Shown: one piece after another, positions 19,385 to 29,528 of the stretch | Layout of the letters: every line of letters begins with the position of its first letter | Position numbering within the stretch: the stretch's first letter is position 1 | Assembly (NCBI RefSeq): GCF_900176395.1 | Contig: NZ_FWXL01000007.1 | Coordinates: forward strand, 62,001 to 126,000 | Direction of reading: 5' to 3' | From: Novosphingobium sp. B1 | GTDB lineage: Bacteria; Pseudomonadota; Alphaproteobacteria; Sphingomonadales; Sphingomonadaceae | DNA length: 64,000 nucleotides | The notes under the pieces: model-generated | Told to the model about the DNA's origin: nothing | The model's input: only the letters and a program-made list of their open reading frames with translations | The model's database searches: none | Made by a program: the position numbers and the translations under genes

Positions 19385-19978
19385 ATGACCGTGGTTGAAG
19401 ATCGCCCGGCAACGGATGAGATGCTGATCGCACGCCGTGCAATGATCGATAGCCAGCTCCGCGTGAGCGGCGTGAATTCTCCGGCAATCCTGAACGCGTT
19501 CAACGCCGTGCCGCGTGAAGATTTCGTGCCAGCCGCACGCCGCGCAGTGGCCTATATCGATCGCGCCGTGCCACTGGGCGATGGCCGTGCGCTTTCTCCG
19601 GCGCTGACTTACGGGCAGATGCTCGAAGCTGCGCAGACCACGCGGGAAGATAAGGTGCTGGTCATCTCGCCCAACGGTTATCTGGCGGCACTTGCCGCGC
19701 AGCTTTCGGGAAGCGTCGCGCGCGCCGATTCGCTGGCTGATGCGAAAGGTGGCACTTTCTCGCTGATCCTCGTCGATGGCGCTGCTGAAGTGCTGCCCGA
19801 TTCCCTTGCCTCGCTCCTCACCGATGAAGGCCGGATCGTGACCGGCCTTTCCGATCGCGGCGTGACGCGTCTCGCCATCGGTCGCGCCGTTCAGGGCAAG
19901 GTCGTCGCCACGCCGCTGGCCGAAGCCGATTTCGCGATTCTTGCGGAGTTTGCCGCTCCGAAGAAATGGAGCTTCTGA
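19385..19978 (+). CDS. Protein-L-isoaspartate O-methyltransferase-like protein
   Basis: 197-residue PCMT-family protein. The N-terminal region, IDSQLRVSGVNSPAILNAF then VPREDFVPA and the GRALSPALTYGQML block, matches PIMT. However the SAM-binding motif I, normally LEIGTGSGY, reads LVISPNGYLAAL, so both glycines of the GxG are altered and methyltransferase activity is questionable. ATG 19385 is preferred because GAGGG precedes it; ATG 19373 is possible. It lies six bases upstream of tolC, an arrangement often seen in alphaproteobacteria, so a role tied to TolC export is possible but unproven. Confidence 0.85.
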   Translation: MTVVEDRPATDEMLIARRAMIDSQLRVSGVNSPAILNAFNAVPREDFVPAARRAVAYIDRAVPLGDGRALSPALTYGQMLEAAQTTREDKVLVISPNGYLAALAAQLSGSVARADSLADAKGGTFSLILVDGAAEVLPDSLASLLTDEGRIVTGLSDRGVTRLAIGRAVQGKVVATPLAEADFAILAEFAAPKKWSF

Positions 19979-19983
19979 ACCCC

Positions 19984-21438
19984 ATGCCCAGTGCCAAGGC
20001 GCTTTGCCTGCTGCTGACGGCCAGCGCCGCCAGCCTCGTCGCCACGCCGGCACTGGCGGACGACCTGCGGGAGGCGCTGACCAGCGCCTACAACACCAAC
20101 CCGACGCTTCAGGCCGCGCGCGCGAACCAGCGCGCCACCGATGAAGGCGTGCCGCTCGCCCGGGCGCGCGGTTTGCCGAGCCTGCAGGGTCAGGCGAGCT
20201 ACACCAAGGTGCTGCGGGCCAACCCCAACTCGTTTCTGATCACAGACTGGTCGAACAGTCTTGATCTCAGCCTTGGCGTGCCGGTCTATTCTGGAGGCGC
20301 GGTCAAGAATTCGATCCGCGCGGCCAAGACCCGTGTCGAAGCAGGGCAGGAAGATCTGCGCGCGACAGAGTCAGGCGTATTCTCGCAAGTCGTCGCCGCC
20401 TATATGGACGTCATCCGCGATTCCGCGATCGTCGGGCTGAACAAGAGCAATGTCGATGTGCTCGAGGTGAACCTCAAGGCGACCAGCGACCGCTTCGAGA
20501 TTGGCGACGTAACCCGCACCGACGTTGCCCAGTCCAACTCCCGCCTCGCGCTGGCGCGTGGCGATCTGCGCACTGCACAAGCCAATCTCATCGCCAGCCG
20601 CGAACGCTACATTCAGGTCGTGGGCAAGGCGCCGACTGATCTGCAGCCCCCGCCGCCACTACCCGGCCTGCCGGGCAACGCGGATGCCGCAGTCGATTTC
20701 GCACTTGATAACAATCCCGATCTGATCGCCGCGCGCGAGCGCAGCAAAGCCGCAGCCTTCGACGTGAAGGTTGCCGATGCGGCAAAGCTGCCTACGGTCT
20801 CTTTGTCCACCAATGGCAGCAGGCAGGCATTCAAGGGCACGTTCCAGGGCTCCAGCCAGACCCTTCAGCAAGCGAATACCACGGCGCAAGCCGGCGTCAG
20901 CGTCTCGATCCCGCTCTATCAGGGTGGCGGCCCCGCTGCGCAGACCCGGCAAGCGCAGGCGCGTGAGAGCGCGACGCTCGAACAGGAAATCGGCGTCGAG
21001 CGTGAAGTGATTGCCTCGGTCCGCTCGGCTTATGCGTCGTTGCAAGCGGCAAACGAGATTATCACGATGAACCAGACCGCTGTCGATGCCGCCGCGCTCA
21101 GCCTTGAAGGGGTGCGGGCGGAGAACACGGTCGGCAACCGCACCATCCTCAACATCCTCGATGCCGAACAGGAACTGCTGCGCGCGCAAGTGCAGTTGGT
21201 GGCGGCGCGGCGCAATGCCTATGTCGCAGGGTTCAACCTGCTGGCAGCAATGGGCAAGGCCGATGCCAATGACCTCGGTCTTGATGGCGGGGCCCTCTAC
21301 GATCCGCAGGTCAACTACGATCGGGTGAAGGGACGCTTCTTGGACTGGGACCGTGATCCCAAGCCTGCGGCCGTATCGACACGTACCGTTGACACACCGG
21401 CGCAGGATGCGACAATCCCGCCCGCGCCGCTTCCCTGA
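19984..21438 (+). CDS. tolC: TolC-family outer-membrane efflux protein
   Basis: Trimeric outer-membrane channel of type I secretion and multidrug efflux. A signal peptide (AKALCLLLTASAASLVATPALA) precedes the duplicated TolC repeat: REALTSAYNTNPTLQAAR at the start, GVPVYSGGAVKNSIRAAK, and in the second half VSIPLYQGGGPAAQTRQA and NTVGNRTILNILDAEQELL. 484 residues, standard length. Starts right after the PIMT-like gene with GGAG 10 bases upstream. No adaptor or inner-membrane pump gene is adjacent, so it likely serves several systems. Confidence 0.95.
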   Translation: MPSAKALCLLLTASAASLVATPALADDLREALTSAYNTNPTLQAARANQRATDEGVPLARARGLPSLQGQASYTKVLRANPNSFLITDWSNSLDLSLGVPVYSGGAVKNSIRAAKTRVEAGQEDLRATESGVFSQVVAAYMDVIRDSAIVGLNKSNVDVLEVNLKATSDRFEIGDVTRTDVAQSNSRLALARGDLRTAQANLIASRERYIQVVGKAPTDLQPPPPLPGLPGNADAAVDFALDNNPDLIAARERSKAAAFDVKVADAAKLPTVSLSTNGSRQAFKGTFQGSSQTLQQANTTAQAGVSVSIPLYQGGGPAAQTRQAQARESATLEQEIGVEREVIASVRSAYASLQAANEIITMNQTAVDAAALSLEGVRAENTVGNRTILNILDAEQELLRAQVQLVAARRNAYVAGFNLLAAMGKADANDLGLDGGALYDPQVNYDRVKGRFLDWDRDPKPAAVSTRTVDTPAQDATIPPAPLP

Positions 21439-21479
21439 GAGAATCGGTACACCAGGGGTATTTGGGGGTAATCGTTGCG

Positions 21480-21899
21480 ATGCGTCAGGCCGGTGAACCG
21501 TCCGTCGAAGAAATTCTCGACTCGATCAAGAAGGTGATCGCGCGCGACAACAAGGCCGAGGCGCAGGCCCGCGTTCGGCCTGAACCTGCCCCGCGGCCGG
21601 CCCCTCGCCCCGAAGTGCTGGAATTGACGGAGACGGCCGAGGATGAGGACGGCGTCGAAGGCGGACTGATTGCCGACGCTGCTGCTGCCTCGATGCGGGA
21701 ATCGCTGGCAGCGCTCTCGATGCTGGCGCAGCCGGGTGTTGCCCCGCAGATCGTGCGGTCGGGCGAAACCTCGCTTGAAGGGCTGGTGCGCGAACTGCTC
21801 AAGCCGATGCTGGCCGAATGGCTCGACAGGAACCTGCCTGCCATGGTCGAAAAGATGGTCGCAGCGGAGATTGCCCGTATCGCCGGGAAGCGCGGCTGA
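21480..21899 (+). CDS. PopZ-like DUF2497 protein
   Basis: Acidic 139-residue protein with the DUF2497/PopZ architecture: an N-terminal short helix (GEPSVEEILDSIKKVIARDN), a Pro/Glu-rich disordered linker and a C-terminal oligomerisation region (LEGLVRELLKPMLAEWLDRN, then EKMVAAEIARIAG). In Caulobacter PopZ forms the polar matrix that captures ParB-parS. ATG 21480 is used, preceded by GGGGG; TTG 21462 would add six residues. Two parS-like sites occur in this window. Polar function here is inferred from the family. Confidence 0.88.
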   Translation: MRQAGEPSVEEILDSIKKVIARDNKAEAQARVRPEPAPRPAPRPEVLELTETAEDEDGVEGGLIADAAAASMRESLAALSMLAQPGVAPQIVRSGETSLEGLVRELLKPMLAEWLDRNLPAMVEKMVAAEIARIAGKRG

Positions 21900-21943
21900 T
21901 TTAGCGGTTTGCGCCGTGGACTTACGGCGCTAATCCGGTTTCC

Positions 21944-24052
21944 ATGAAATCCAACTCGCTGTTGTGGGCGGCTGCCCCGCTCGCCGTCGCATTCGCTGCT
22001 CCTGCCCTCGCGGAGCAAGCCGCGCCATTTTCTCCGCAGGATCTGGTGACGCTCGCCCGCTTGGGCAGCACGGCGGTTTCACCCGATGGCAGGACCATCG
22101 CATACGTCGTCACCACGACTGATCCTGCCAGCTACAAGCGCACGCCTGCACTTTGGGTGCGCAGCGCCGATGGCAAGAGCGCGCCGCGCCGGATCGACAC
22201 CGGCGGCAGCGCCAGCGACCCAGCCTTCGCGCCGGACGGTTCGCTCTATTACCTCTCGGATCGCAAGGTTGGCGAAGCCGAAACCACCCAGGTCTGGAAG
22301 GTCGATGTGACCTCGGCCGTGACCGCGCAGGTCACGGCTTTCAAGGCAGAGGTATCCGGGTTCGAACTCTCTCCCGATGGCAAGCACATTGCCGTGTGGG
22401 GAGATATCGCGCGCGATTGCCCGACCTTCGGCTGCGACAGCGACGGCAACACCGCCCTCCCCGGACCCGGCACAGGCCGCCACTACAAGGACGGTGCGGG
22501 CTTCGTTCGCCACTGGGATGCGTGGGAAACGCCTGGCAACTACAGCCGCGTCTTTGCCTTCGATCTTGGCGCTGATGGGAAGGTCATCGGCGATGGCAAG
22601 GCTGCCGACGGCCCTGTGGGCACCCTCACCGGCGACAGCCCCGGCAAGCCCTTTGGTGGCGGCGAGGACGTCGCCTGGGCCGCAGACTCGCAGTCGCTGT
22701 TCTTCGTCGCGCGGCAGGCCGACCGCAACGAGCCGACCTCGACCAATCTCGACATCTGGCAATCGCGGCTGGACGGCGCGGCGCCGAAGAACCTGACGGA
22801 ATCCAACAAGGCCACCGACAACACGCCCGCCCCTTCGCCCGATGGCAAGTGGCTGGCCTATGCCGCGATGGCGCGACCCGGTTACGAGGCGGACCGTCTT
22901 GTCGTCCACCTCATCAACTTGCAGACCGGCGAAAAGCGCGAACTGACCGGTGGCTGGGACCGCTCGGTCACCTCGCTGACCTGGACGCCGGACAGCAAGG
23001 CCCTGATCGCAACCGCCGAGGACGTCCTGGATACGCCCGCCTTCCGCATCGATCCGCTGAGCGGCAAGGTCACCCGCCTCGTGCTCAACCCCGGCCGCGA
23101 AGGGCACATCGGCAATGTCGTGCCCCTCAAGGACGGTCGCCTCGTCTACACCCGCGATTCGCTCGATGCTCCGGCCGAGCTGTTCATCGGAAAGCCGGGC
23201 AAGGCAGGCACGCGACTGACCGATGTTGCCACCTCGGCGCTGGCCCAGCGCGCACCGGTCATCACACAGCGCTTCAGCTTCAAGGGCGCGGATGGCGACA
23301 CGGTCTGGGGCCAGATCACCAAGCCGAGCTGGATCAAGGGCAAGATGCCCTCTGTCCTGTTCGTTCATGGCGGGCCGCAGGGCTCGTACAACGATAGCTG
23401 GTCCAACCGCTGGAACCCGCGCGTCTGGGCCAGCCAGGGCTACGCCATCGTCTCGGTCGATTTCCACGGCTCAACCGGATACGGGCAGGCCTTCACCGAT
23501 GGCATCAACCGGCAGTGGGGCGGCAAGCCGCTGGAAGACCTGCAGAAGGGCTTTGCTGCCGCGATCGCGCTCGATGGGCAGATCGATGGCGACAACGCCT
23601 GCGCCGCCGGCGCTTCGTACGGCGGCTATATGATGAACTGGATCGCCGGCAACTGGCCCGACCGTTTCAAGTGCCTCGTCCAGCATGACGGCGTGTTCGA
23701 TGCCCGCGCCATGGCCTACGAAACCGAGGAGCTGTGGTTCGACGAGTGGGAGCACGGCGGGCACCCATACTACGAGGCGCCCGAAGAGTTCGAGAAGTGG
23801 AACCCGGTCAACCACGTCGCCAAGTGGAAGACGCCGATGCTGGTGATCACCGGCGAGAAGGACTTCCGCATTCCCTATACTCAGGGCCTAGCGGCATTCA
23901 CGGCGCTGCAGCGTCGCGGCGTTCCGTCCGAACTGCTGGTCTTCCCCGATGAGAACCACTGGGTGCTCAAGGCCAAGAACTCGTTGCAGTGGCACCAGAC
24001 CTCGTTCAACTGGCTCGACCGTTGGTTGAAGAAGGGCGGCAAGGCGGAATGA
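21944..24052 (+). CDS. S9 family peptidase (prolyl oligopeptidase / dipeptidyl aminopeptidase type)
   Basis: Exported serine peptidase of 702 residues. Signal peptide [20 protein letters not shown]; then a beta-propeller with repeated SPDGK elements (about 40-420); then an alpha/beta hydrolase domain with nucleophile Ser558 in [11 protein letters not shown], the acid in [11 protein letters not shown] and the His in DENHWVL. The propeller gates access to short peptides. The stop overlaps the next gene's start (ATGA), so the two are translationally coupled. Confidence 0.95.
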   Translation: MKSNSLLWAAAPLAVAFAAPALAEQAAPFSPQDLVTLARLGSTAVSPDGRTIAYVVTTTDPASYKRTPALWVRSADGKSAPRRIDTGGSASDPAFAPDGSLYYLSDRKVGEAETTQVWKVDVTSAVTAQVTAFKAEVSGFELSPDGKHIAVWGDIARDCPTFGCDSDGNTALPGPGTGRHYKDGAGFVRHWDAWETPGNYSRVFAFDLGADGKVIGDGKAADGPVGTLTGDSPGKPFGGGEDVAWAADSQSLFFVARQADRNEPTSTNLDIWQSRLDGAAPKNLTESNKATDNTPAPSPDGKWLAYAAMARPGYEADRLVVHLINLQTGEKRELTGGWDRSVTSLTWTPDSKALIATAEDVLDTPAFRIDPLSGKVTRLVLNPGREGHIGNVVPLKDGRLVYTRDSLDAPAELFIGKPGKAGTRLTDVATSALAQRAPVITQRFSFKGADGDTVWGQITKPSWIKGKMPSVLFVHGGPQGSYNDSWSNRWNPRVWASQGYAIVSVDFHGSTGYGQAFTDGINRQWGGKPLEDLQKGFAAAIALDGQIDGDNACAAGASYGGYMMNWIAGNWPDRFKCLVQHDGVFDARAMAYETEELWFDEWEHGGHPYYEAPEEFEKWNPVNHVAKWKTPMLVITGEKDFRIPYTQGLAAFTALQRRGVPSELLVFPDENHWVLKAKNSLQWHQTSFNWLDRWLKKGGKAE

Positions 24053-24435
24053 CGCCCGATCCGGCTGAAATTGCTCTGGCAGAAATAGCCCTCGAAAAGC
24101 TCGGCGGGTTCAATCCGCAGCGCCACATCCTGCTCTGCGCCGGCCCTGAAAAGGACAAGTGTGCCCCGCGCGACGTCGGTGACGAGGCGTGGAACTACCT
24201 CAAGAAGCGCCTCGGCGAGCTCAAGCTCGGTGGGGCGCAGGGGGTTTTGCGCAACAAGGTCGGCTGCCTGCGGGTGTGCATGGTCGGGCCGGTCGCGGTC
24301 GTCTATCCGGACAACGTGTGGTACCACTCCTGCACTCCGCCAGTGCTGGAGCGGATCATCCAGGAGCATGTCATCGGCGGCGTGCCGGTCGAGGACTACC
24401 GTCTCAAGCAGCCCGTTCCATCACCCGCGGAATGA
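24049..24435 (+). CDS. Thioredoxin-like (2Fe-2S) ferredoxin domain protein
   Basis: 128-residue protein with the thioredoxin-like 2Fe-2S ferredoxin fold. Four cysteines fit the cluster pattern: [11 protein letters not shown] and, later, [10 protein letters not shown]. The segments [12 protein letters not shown] and [12 protein letters not shown] are family-typical. It starts inside the stop of the S9 peptidase gene. The 3' end overlaps the convergent NAD(P)HX dehydratase gene by 32 bases. Electron partner unknown. Confidence 0.92.
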   Translation: MTPDPAEIALAEIALEKLGGFNPQRHILLCAGPEKDKCAPRDVGDEAWNYLKKRLGELKLGGAQGVLRNKVGCLRVCMVGPVAVVYPDNVWYHSCTPPVLERIIQEHVIGGVPVEDYRLKQPVPSPAE

Positions 24436-25312
24436 AGCCGAGAAGCTCGCTGGCGAGATAGCCCAGCGGGCCGATCGCCTCGGCACAACGGCGCCCGGCC
24501 TCGCCGTGAAGCCAGACCGACCATAGCGCCGCCTGGAGCGGTTCTGCTCCGCGCGCCAGAAGCGCTGCAGTTATGCCGGCCATGACATCGCCCGAACCCC
24601 CGGTCGCCAGCCCGACGTTCCCGCCGCTGTAGCTGAACAGTTCCCCCGTAGGAGCCGCGACCAGGCTGACTGCACCCTTGAGCACGATGATGGACCCGAA
24701 ACGCTCGGCACAGTGGCGCACGGCGGCGGCGCGGTCCTGCTCGATAGCCGCTGCGTCTTCGCCCAGCAGCGCAGCGATTTCGCCGAGGTGAGGGGTGAGT
24801 ACCGCCGGTGCACGCCGTTTTTTCAGCCGCGCGGCATGGTCGCAGATCGCCATCAGCGCCGCAGCATCGAGAACCAGCGACGTCTCCTCCGCTGCCGTCA
24901 TCAACATGCCGACCAGGGCGGACGCTTGCTCGGCACAACTCATGGCCGGGCCAAGGACGAGGCAATCGCACTTTCCGACTTCGCCTTCCAGCGAGACCCG
25001 GCTCGCGTCGATCTCGCCCTTGCGGTCAGGCAGCAGCGGCAGCACCGCCACCTCCGGCATCAGCACACCGATCATCAGCGCGGTGACCTCGACGGTCGCT
25101 ATCCGCACCTTGCCTGCGCCCGCGCGCAGGGCTGCCTCTGCCGTCAGGCGGACCCCGCCCGGCACCATCGTGCAGCCGCCGACGACGAGAACGCGGCCGC
25201 GGGCGTTCTTGTCGCTTTCTTCATGCGGCTGCGGCAACGGGTGCTTGCGCAGCCATGCCCCATCCAGGGTCCGCGCCTCAGCCACGGGCAGCAACCATGC
25301 GGTCGGGCTCAC
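24404..25312 (-). CDS. nnrD: ADP-dependent NAD(P)H-hydrate dehydratase
   Basis: Repairs hydrated NADH/NADPH (NADHX) by ATP- or ADP-dependent dehydration. The ribokinase-like carbohydrate-kinase fold shows [15 protein letters not shown] at the start, [12 protein letters not shown] and the nucleotide-binding [17 protein letters not shown]. Only the dehydratase half is present; the epimerase domain (NnrE) fused to it in many bacteria is absent here. GTG 25312 is the most plausible start and overlaps the upstream histidine phosphatase gene by 35 bases; a downstream GTG is possible. Confidence 0.9.
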   Translation of the reverse strand: MSPTAWLLPVAEARTLDGAWLRKHPLPQPHEESDKNARGRVLVVGGCTMVPGGVRLTAEAALRAGAGKVRIATVEVTALMIGVLMPEVAVLPLLPDRKGEIDASRVSLEGEVGKCDCLVLGPAMSCAEQASALVGMLMTAAEETSLVLDAAALMAICDHAARLKKRRAPAVLTPHLGEIAALLGEDAAAIEQDRAAAVRHCAERFGSIIVLKGAVSLVAAPTGELFSYSGGNVGLATGGSGDVMAGITAALLARGAEPLQAALWSVWLHGEAGRRCAEAIGPLGYLASELLGFIPRVMERAA

Positions 25313-26069
25313 GCGTCGGCTCGGTCCCTTCACGGACCATCGGCGCCACCATGTTGAAGTGTTCAAGCACCAGCTCGCCGTCGCCCTTCGCGCTGCGTTC
25401 GAGCCGGTACTGCGTGATCGCGCAGTTGGCGATGTCGCCTGCCTTGTCGATGCCGAGAATCTCGGATTCCGAGAGGTGTTCGATCACATAGCGCATGCAC
25501 AGGACGACAACCTGGTGCGCAACGATCATCACGCGCCGCCCGGCATAGTGCAACGACACCGTGTCGAGCAGCGCACGCAGCCGGAAGATCACGTCCACCC
25601 AGCTCTCGCCGCCCGGCGGACGATGGTAGAACTTGCCCAGCACTCGGCGAAACTCTGCCTGGTCCGGCTGGTAATGATGGATACCGGCGGTCGTCAGCCC
25701 GTCGAGAACACCGAATTCCTTCTCGCGCAGGCGCTCGTCTATGCAGATGCGCAGGTCACCGGCACATCCGCCTGCCTCGCGGAATATCTCGGCGGTCTGC
25801 ACGGCGCGGACGTAGGGGCTGGCAAGGATCACGTCGGGCCGTTCCCCTTCCTCGCCATTTGCAAACCAGTGGCCAAGCGCCCGGGCCTGATCGCGCCCGA
25901 GATCGGACAGCGGCACGTCGACGTCGCGATGATCGAGCGCGATGCGCAGATCGCCAGCCGCGTCCGCAGCGTCGCGCGCCACGTTACCGGCGCTCTGGCC
26001 ATGCCGAATCAGCCACAGGACTTCGGGCCAGCGTTCGTGCGGCTGCGCCGCGCTCGATAAACCATTCAT
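25278..26069 (-). CDS. Histidine phosphatase superfamily protein
   Basis: 263-residue phosphoglycerate-mutase-like phosphatase. The catalytic RHG motif lies in LWLIRHGQSAGN; further family motifs are LSDLGRDQARALG, ASPYVRAVQTAEI, the acid in LREKEFGVLDG and the second His in VMIVAHQVVVLC. Cytoplasmic. Overlaps the start of the NAD(P)HX dehydratase gene, so the two are probably an operon. The substrate cannot be read from the sequence. Confidence 0.92.
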   Translation of the reverse strand: MNGLSSAAQPHERWPEVLWLIRHGQSAGNVARDAADAAGDLRIALDHRDVDVPLSDLGRDQARALGHWFANGEEGERPDVILASPYVRAVQTAEIFREAGGCAGDLRICIDERLREKEFGVLDGLTTAGIHHYQPDQAEFRRVLGKFYHRPPGGESWVDVIFRLRALLDTVSLHYAGRRVMIVAHQVVVLCMRYVIEHLSESEILGIDKAGDIANCAITQYRLERSAKGDGELVLEHFNMVAPMVREGTEPTREPDRMVAARG

Positions 26070-26102
26070 GTCAAAGGAAGCGCAAGCGCGCGCGAAGGTT
26101 CC

Positions 26103-26127
26103 GGAACGTTAGCCCCGCTCGAACGAT
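26103..26127 (+). promoter_or_regulatory. Imperfect EcfG-like promoter before the hemerythrin gene
   Basis: GGAAC (26103-26107), 16 bases, then CGAT (26124-26127) where EcfG promoters have CGTT; 37 bases before the hemerythrin ATG. The GGAAC is half of a perfect 10-bp palindrome GTTCCGGAAC (26098-26107), in the gap between divergent genes. One -10 mismatch makes this tentative. Confidence 0.3.
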
Positions 26128-26164
26128 TGAACGGCTAACTGACTCATTTTTCGAGGATTTTCCC

Positions 26165-26671
26165 ATGGCCCAAGCGAAATTCACCGATGCCATTGCCTTG
26201 CTCAAGGCCGATCACCGCAATGTCGAGGCGCTGTTCGAGAAGTTCGAGTCTGCCCGCGACGATCGCAAGCAGGCACTTGCCCAGCAAATCTGCAACGAGC
26301 TCAAGATCCACACGATCATCGAGGAAGAAATCTTCTACCCCGCGCTCAAGGGCAAGATCGAGGAAGAGACCTACACCGAGGCCTTCGTCGAACACGACGC
26401 TGCCAAGATCCTGATCAACGACATCATGGCAAGCTCGCCCGATGACGAGTTCTTCGATGCAAAGGTCAAGGTGCTCAGCGAAGAGATCAAGCACCATGTC
26501 CACGAGGAAGAGGCCCGTTCCGAAGGCATGTTCTCCCAGGCCCGCGAAACCGGCATGGACATGGTTGCCCTGCGCGATGCAATGCTCGCCCGCAAGCAGG
26601 AGCTGCTCGCCCAGGCAAAGACCGATGCCCTGCCGCAAGCCGAGCTGCGCGTGCTGCAGGCCAATACCTGA
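26165..26671 (+). CDS. Hemerythrin HHE domain protein
   Basis: 168-residue helical protein with a hemerythrin cation-binding domain: LLKADHRNVEALFEKFE, IHTIIEEEIFYPAL, EAFVEHDAAKILI and HHVHEEE supply His and Glu ligands for a di-iron centre. Such proteins are linked to oxygen, NO or oxidative stress handling and are often part of the alphaproteobacterial general stress regulon. ATG 26165 follows GAGGA. Transcribed alone, divergently from the histidine phosphatase gene. Confidence 0.92.
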   Translation: MAQAKFTDAIALLKADHRNVEALFEKFESARDDRKQALAQQICNELKIHTIIEEEIFYPALKGKIEEETYTEAFVEHDAAKILINDIMASSPDDEFFDAKVKVLSEEIKHHVHEEEARSEGMFSQARETGMDMVALRDAMLARKQELLAQAKTDALPQAELRVLQANT

Positions 26672-26738
26672 CCGCTACCTCACCCTTGCTCCGGTTCCGG
26701 CTGGGGCAAGGGTTGCGCGTCGCGCCGGCTGGCGGCTT

Positions 26739-28025
26739 TCAGGCGCCGGCTTCCTCGCGTTCGATCTCGCGCCAGCCAATGTCGCGGCGGCAGAACCCTT
26801 CAGGGAAGCCGATCGCATCGACCGCTGCATAGGCAGCGTCACGCGCTGCCTTTACGCTCGGGCCCTTGGCGGTGACATTAAGCACGCGTCCGCCGCTGGC
26901 TGACAGCACACCGTCTGCCGAAAGCGTCGTTCCTGCGTGGAAGACCTTTGCGCCGGTGGCCTCGGCGGCAGGGATATGATCGATCCGCCCGCCCTTCTTC
27001 GGCGTACCGGGATAGCCTTCTGCTGCCATCACCACGGTCATCGCCACCTCATTCGAGAACCGCGGCGGCTGGATGCTTGAAAGCTTGTTATCGGCGCAGG
27101 CAAGCAGCAATTCGACAAGGTCGCTTTCAAGCCGCATCATCAGCACCTGGCATTCCGGGTCGCCGAAGCGGGCGTTGTATTCGATCAGCTTCGGCCCCTG
27201 CCCGGTCAGCATCAGGCCTGCGTACAGCACGCCGGAGTAGGGCATGCCCTCGTCGGCCATGGTCTTCACCGTGGGCGCGATGATCTGCGACAGGACCTGC
27301 GCTTCCAGTTCGGGCGTCAGCACGCGCGCCGGACTGTAGGCGCCCATGCCGCCGGTGTTGGGGCCGGTATCCCCATCGCCGACGCGCTTGTGGTCCTGCG
27401 CCGATCCGAAAGCCACGATTGTCGCGCCATCGGTGAGAGCGAAGAAGCTTGCCTCCTCGCCGGTCATGAACTCCTCGATGACGACCTCGGCCCCGGCAGA
27501 GCCGAACGCACCATCGAACATGTCGTCCACGGCGGCTTCGGCCTCGGCCATGGTCATCGCCACAACGACGCCCTTGCCCGCGGCCAGACCATCGGCCTTG
27601 ATCACCACCGGCGCGCCGAAGTCCTTCAGCACGGCGCGCGCCTGTTCCAGCGAACGGGTCCGCACGTAACCCGCCGTCGGTATGTTCGCCTGGGCGCACA
27701 AGTCCTTGGTAAAGCCCTTCGACCCTTCAAGCTGTGCCGCCGCGCGGCTCGGCCCGAACACCGAAAAGCCTGCTGCCCGCAGCGAATCCGTCAGACCGTC
27801 CACCAGCGGCGCTTCCGGCCCGACCACTACAAGGCCGATACGGTTCGCTTCGCAGAAGGTCACCACGGCAGCATGATCGGTAAGGTCCAGCGCCACCAGT
27901 TCGGCATGTTGCGCGATGCCGGGGTTTCCGGGCGCCGCATAGAGCTTGCCCGTCAGCGGCGATTGGGCCAGTTTCCAGCTGAGGGCATGTTCGCGCCCAC
28001 CCGATCCCAGCAGCAGGATATTCAT
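26739..28025 (-). CDS. purD: Phosphoribosylamine-glycine ligase
   Basis: ATP-grasp enzyme making GAR from phosphoribosylamine and glycine in purine synthesis. N-terminal [18 protein letters not shown], then [22 protein letters not shown], the ATP-grasp loops [13 protein letters not shown] and [11 protein letters not shown]. 428 residues, standard. ATG 28025 has GGAAGGGA just upstream. It shares bases 28024-28025 with the start codon of the divergent xseA, so its promoter must lie within the xseA coding region. Confidence 0.97.
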   Translation of the reverse strand: MNILLLGSGGREHALSWKLAQSPLTGKLYAAPGNPGIAQHAELVALDLTDHAAVVTFCEANRIGLVVVGPEAPLVDGLTDSLRAAGFSVFGPSRAAAQLEGSKGFTKDLCAQANIPTAGYVRTRSLEQARAVLKDFGAPVVIKADGLAAGKGVVVAMTMAEAEAAVDDMFDGAFGSAGAEVVIEEFMTGEEASFFALTDGATIVAFGSAQDHKRVGDGDTGPNTGGMGAYSPARVLTPELEAQVLSQIIAPTVKTMADEGMPYSGVLYAGLMLTGQGPKLIEYNARFGDPECQVLMMRLESDLVELLLACADNKLSSIQPPRFSNEVAMTVVMAAEGYPGTPKKGGRIDHIPAAEATGAKVFHAGTTLSADGVLSASGGRVLNVTAKGPSVKAARDAAYAAVDAIGFPEGFCRRDIGWREIEREEAGA

Positions 28026-29502
28026 GGCTTTCCCTTCCGCGCCTTTTGACGACGACGACAACAATGGCTCGGGCGGGCTCCTAGCGAGGGAATCGGCTGG
28101 CGACAACGCTCCGGCCCTTTCGATCTCCGAGATTTCCGCGCTCCTGAAGCGTACTGTCGAGGATCGCTTCGGCTTCGTGCGCGTGCGTGGCGAACTGTCA
28201 GGCGTGAAACGCGCAGCATCTGGCCACCTTTACCTCTGCCTCAAGGACGAGAACGCGCGCCTCGACGGCGTGATGTGGCGCGGCGGGGTACAGCGCCTGA
28301 ACTTCCGGCCCGAAGACGGCGTCGAAGTGATCGCCACCGGCAAGCTCACAACCTATCCCGGGCGTTCGAACTACCAGATCGTGATCGAGCGTATGGAGAT
28401 CGCGGGGGAGGGCGCGCTGCTTGCCCTGCTCGCCAAGCTCAAGGCCCGGCTCGAAGGCGAAGGGCTGTTCGATCCAGCGCGCAAGAAGGCCCTGCCCTTC
28501 CTGCCCCGCACCATCGGTGTCGTCACCTCGCCCACCGGTGCCGTGATCCGCGACATTCTGCACCGCCTGTCCGATCGCTTCCCCAGCCGCGTGATCGTGT
28601 GGCCGGTGCTGGTGCAGGGACAAGGTGCCGCAGCGCAGGTGGCCAATGCGGTGCGCGGCTTTTCCACGATGCAACCGGGTGGACCGATCCCGCGCCCGGA
28701 TCTGGTCATCGTCGCCCGCGGCGGCGGCTCGATAGAAGACCTGTGGTCGTTCAACGAGGAAGAGGTCGTTCGCGCGGTCGCCGACTGCACCATCCCGATC
28801 ATCAGCGCGGTGGGCCACGAAACTGACACCACGCTGTGCGATTTCGCGGCCGACCTGCGCGCGCCCACGCCCACCGCAGCCGCCGAACTCGCGGTGCCGG
28901 TCCAGGCCGAACTCGCTGCTACTGTTGCCGATCTCAATGCGCGTCAACGCCGTGCCCTGGCCCGCCAGCTTGCCCAGTCAAAGGAGCGGCTCGAACAGCG
29001 CAGCCAGCGCCTGCCTCAGCCCCAGGCATTGCTACAGGGACAGGCCCAGCGCATCGACGACTTGGGCGAACGCCTGCGTCGCGCCCTGCTCCACCGCACC
29101 GAGATCGCTGGCGCGCTTCTCGCTCGCCACGCCGGAGCTTTGCGCCCTGCCCTGCTCACCGCCCGTGTGGCACGTGACGCTGAGCGCTTTTCCGCGCGCC
29201 GCCTGCGCCCCGAGGTTCTGCTCCAGCGCATCGAACATGCGCGCGGAAAGGTCGAGGCGCTGGACCGGCTGCGCCGCTCTCTCAATCCCGAAGCACCACT
29301 CGAGCGTGGTTATGTGCTGGTCACCGATCGCGACGGAAATCTGGTGAAGGACAAGGCAACAGCCGCCCAGCAGGCCGCTCTTACGTTGAAGTTTTCCGAT
29401 GGCACGCTTGATGTCTCTGCCGGGGCCACACCGCCTGCACCACGGCCTGCACAGAAACCGCGCCCGGTTGCACGGTCGGGGGGTCAGCAGGAATTGTTCT
29501 GA
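28024..29502 (+). CDS. xseA: Exodeoxyribonuclease VII large subunit
   Basis: Catalytic subunit of the single-strand exonuclease VII, with a role in repair and mutation avoidance. An OB-fold at about residues 25-125 ([20 protein letters not shown]) is followed by the catalytic domain ([55 protein letters not shown]) and a long coiled-coil region. ATG 28024 ([14 protein letters not shown]) has AGGA five bases upstream. The DUF2093 gene follows by 26 bases. No small subunit (xseB) is in the window. Confidence 0.96.
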   Translation: MAFPSAPFDDDDNNGSGGLLARESAGDNAPALSISEISALLKRTVEDRFGFVRVRGELSGVKRAASGHLYLCLKDENARLDGVMWRGGVQRLNFRPEDGVEVIATGKLTTYPGRSNYQIVIERMEIAGEGALLALLAKLKARLEGEGLFDPARKKALPFLPRTIGVVTSPTGAVIRDILHRLSDRFPSRVIVWPVLVQGQGAAAQVANAVRGFSTMQPGGPIPRPDLVIVARGGGSIEDLWSFNEEEVVRAVADCTIPIISAVGHETDTTLCDFAADLRAPTPTAAAELAVPVQAELAATVADLNARQRRALARQLAQSKERLEQRSQRLPQPQALLQGQAQRIDDLGERLRRALLHRTEIAGALLARHAGALRPALLTARVARDAERFSARRLRPEVLLQRIEHARGKVEALDRLRRSLNPEAPLERGYVLVTDRDGNLVKDKATAAQQAALTLKFSDGTLDVSAGATPPAPRPAQKPRPVARSGGQQELF

Positions 29503-29528
29503 CGGTCGCAAGCGACTACATTGGTGCA

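Noticed and set aside
26681..26712. Hairpin between hemerythrin and purD as terminator
   Set aside because: An 11-bp stem with a wobble pair is present but there is no T-run in either direction, so not listed as a feature.
29169..29174. Other CACGTG cores (for example in xseA, near 991, 44611 and 53551) as parS sites
   Set aside because: Flanking bases do not fit; they match about 10 or fewer of the 16 consensus positions.
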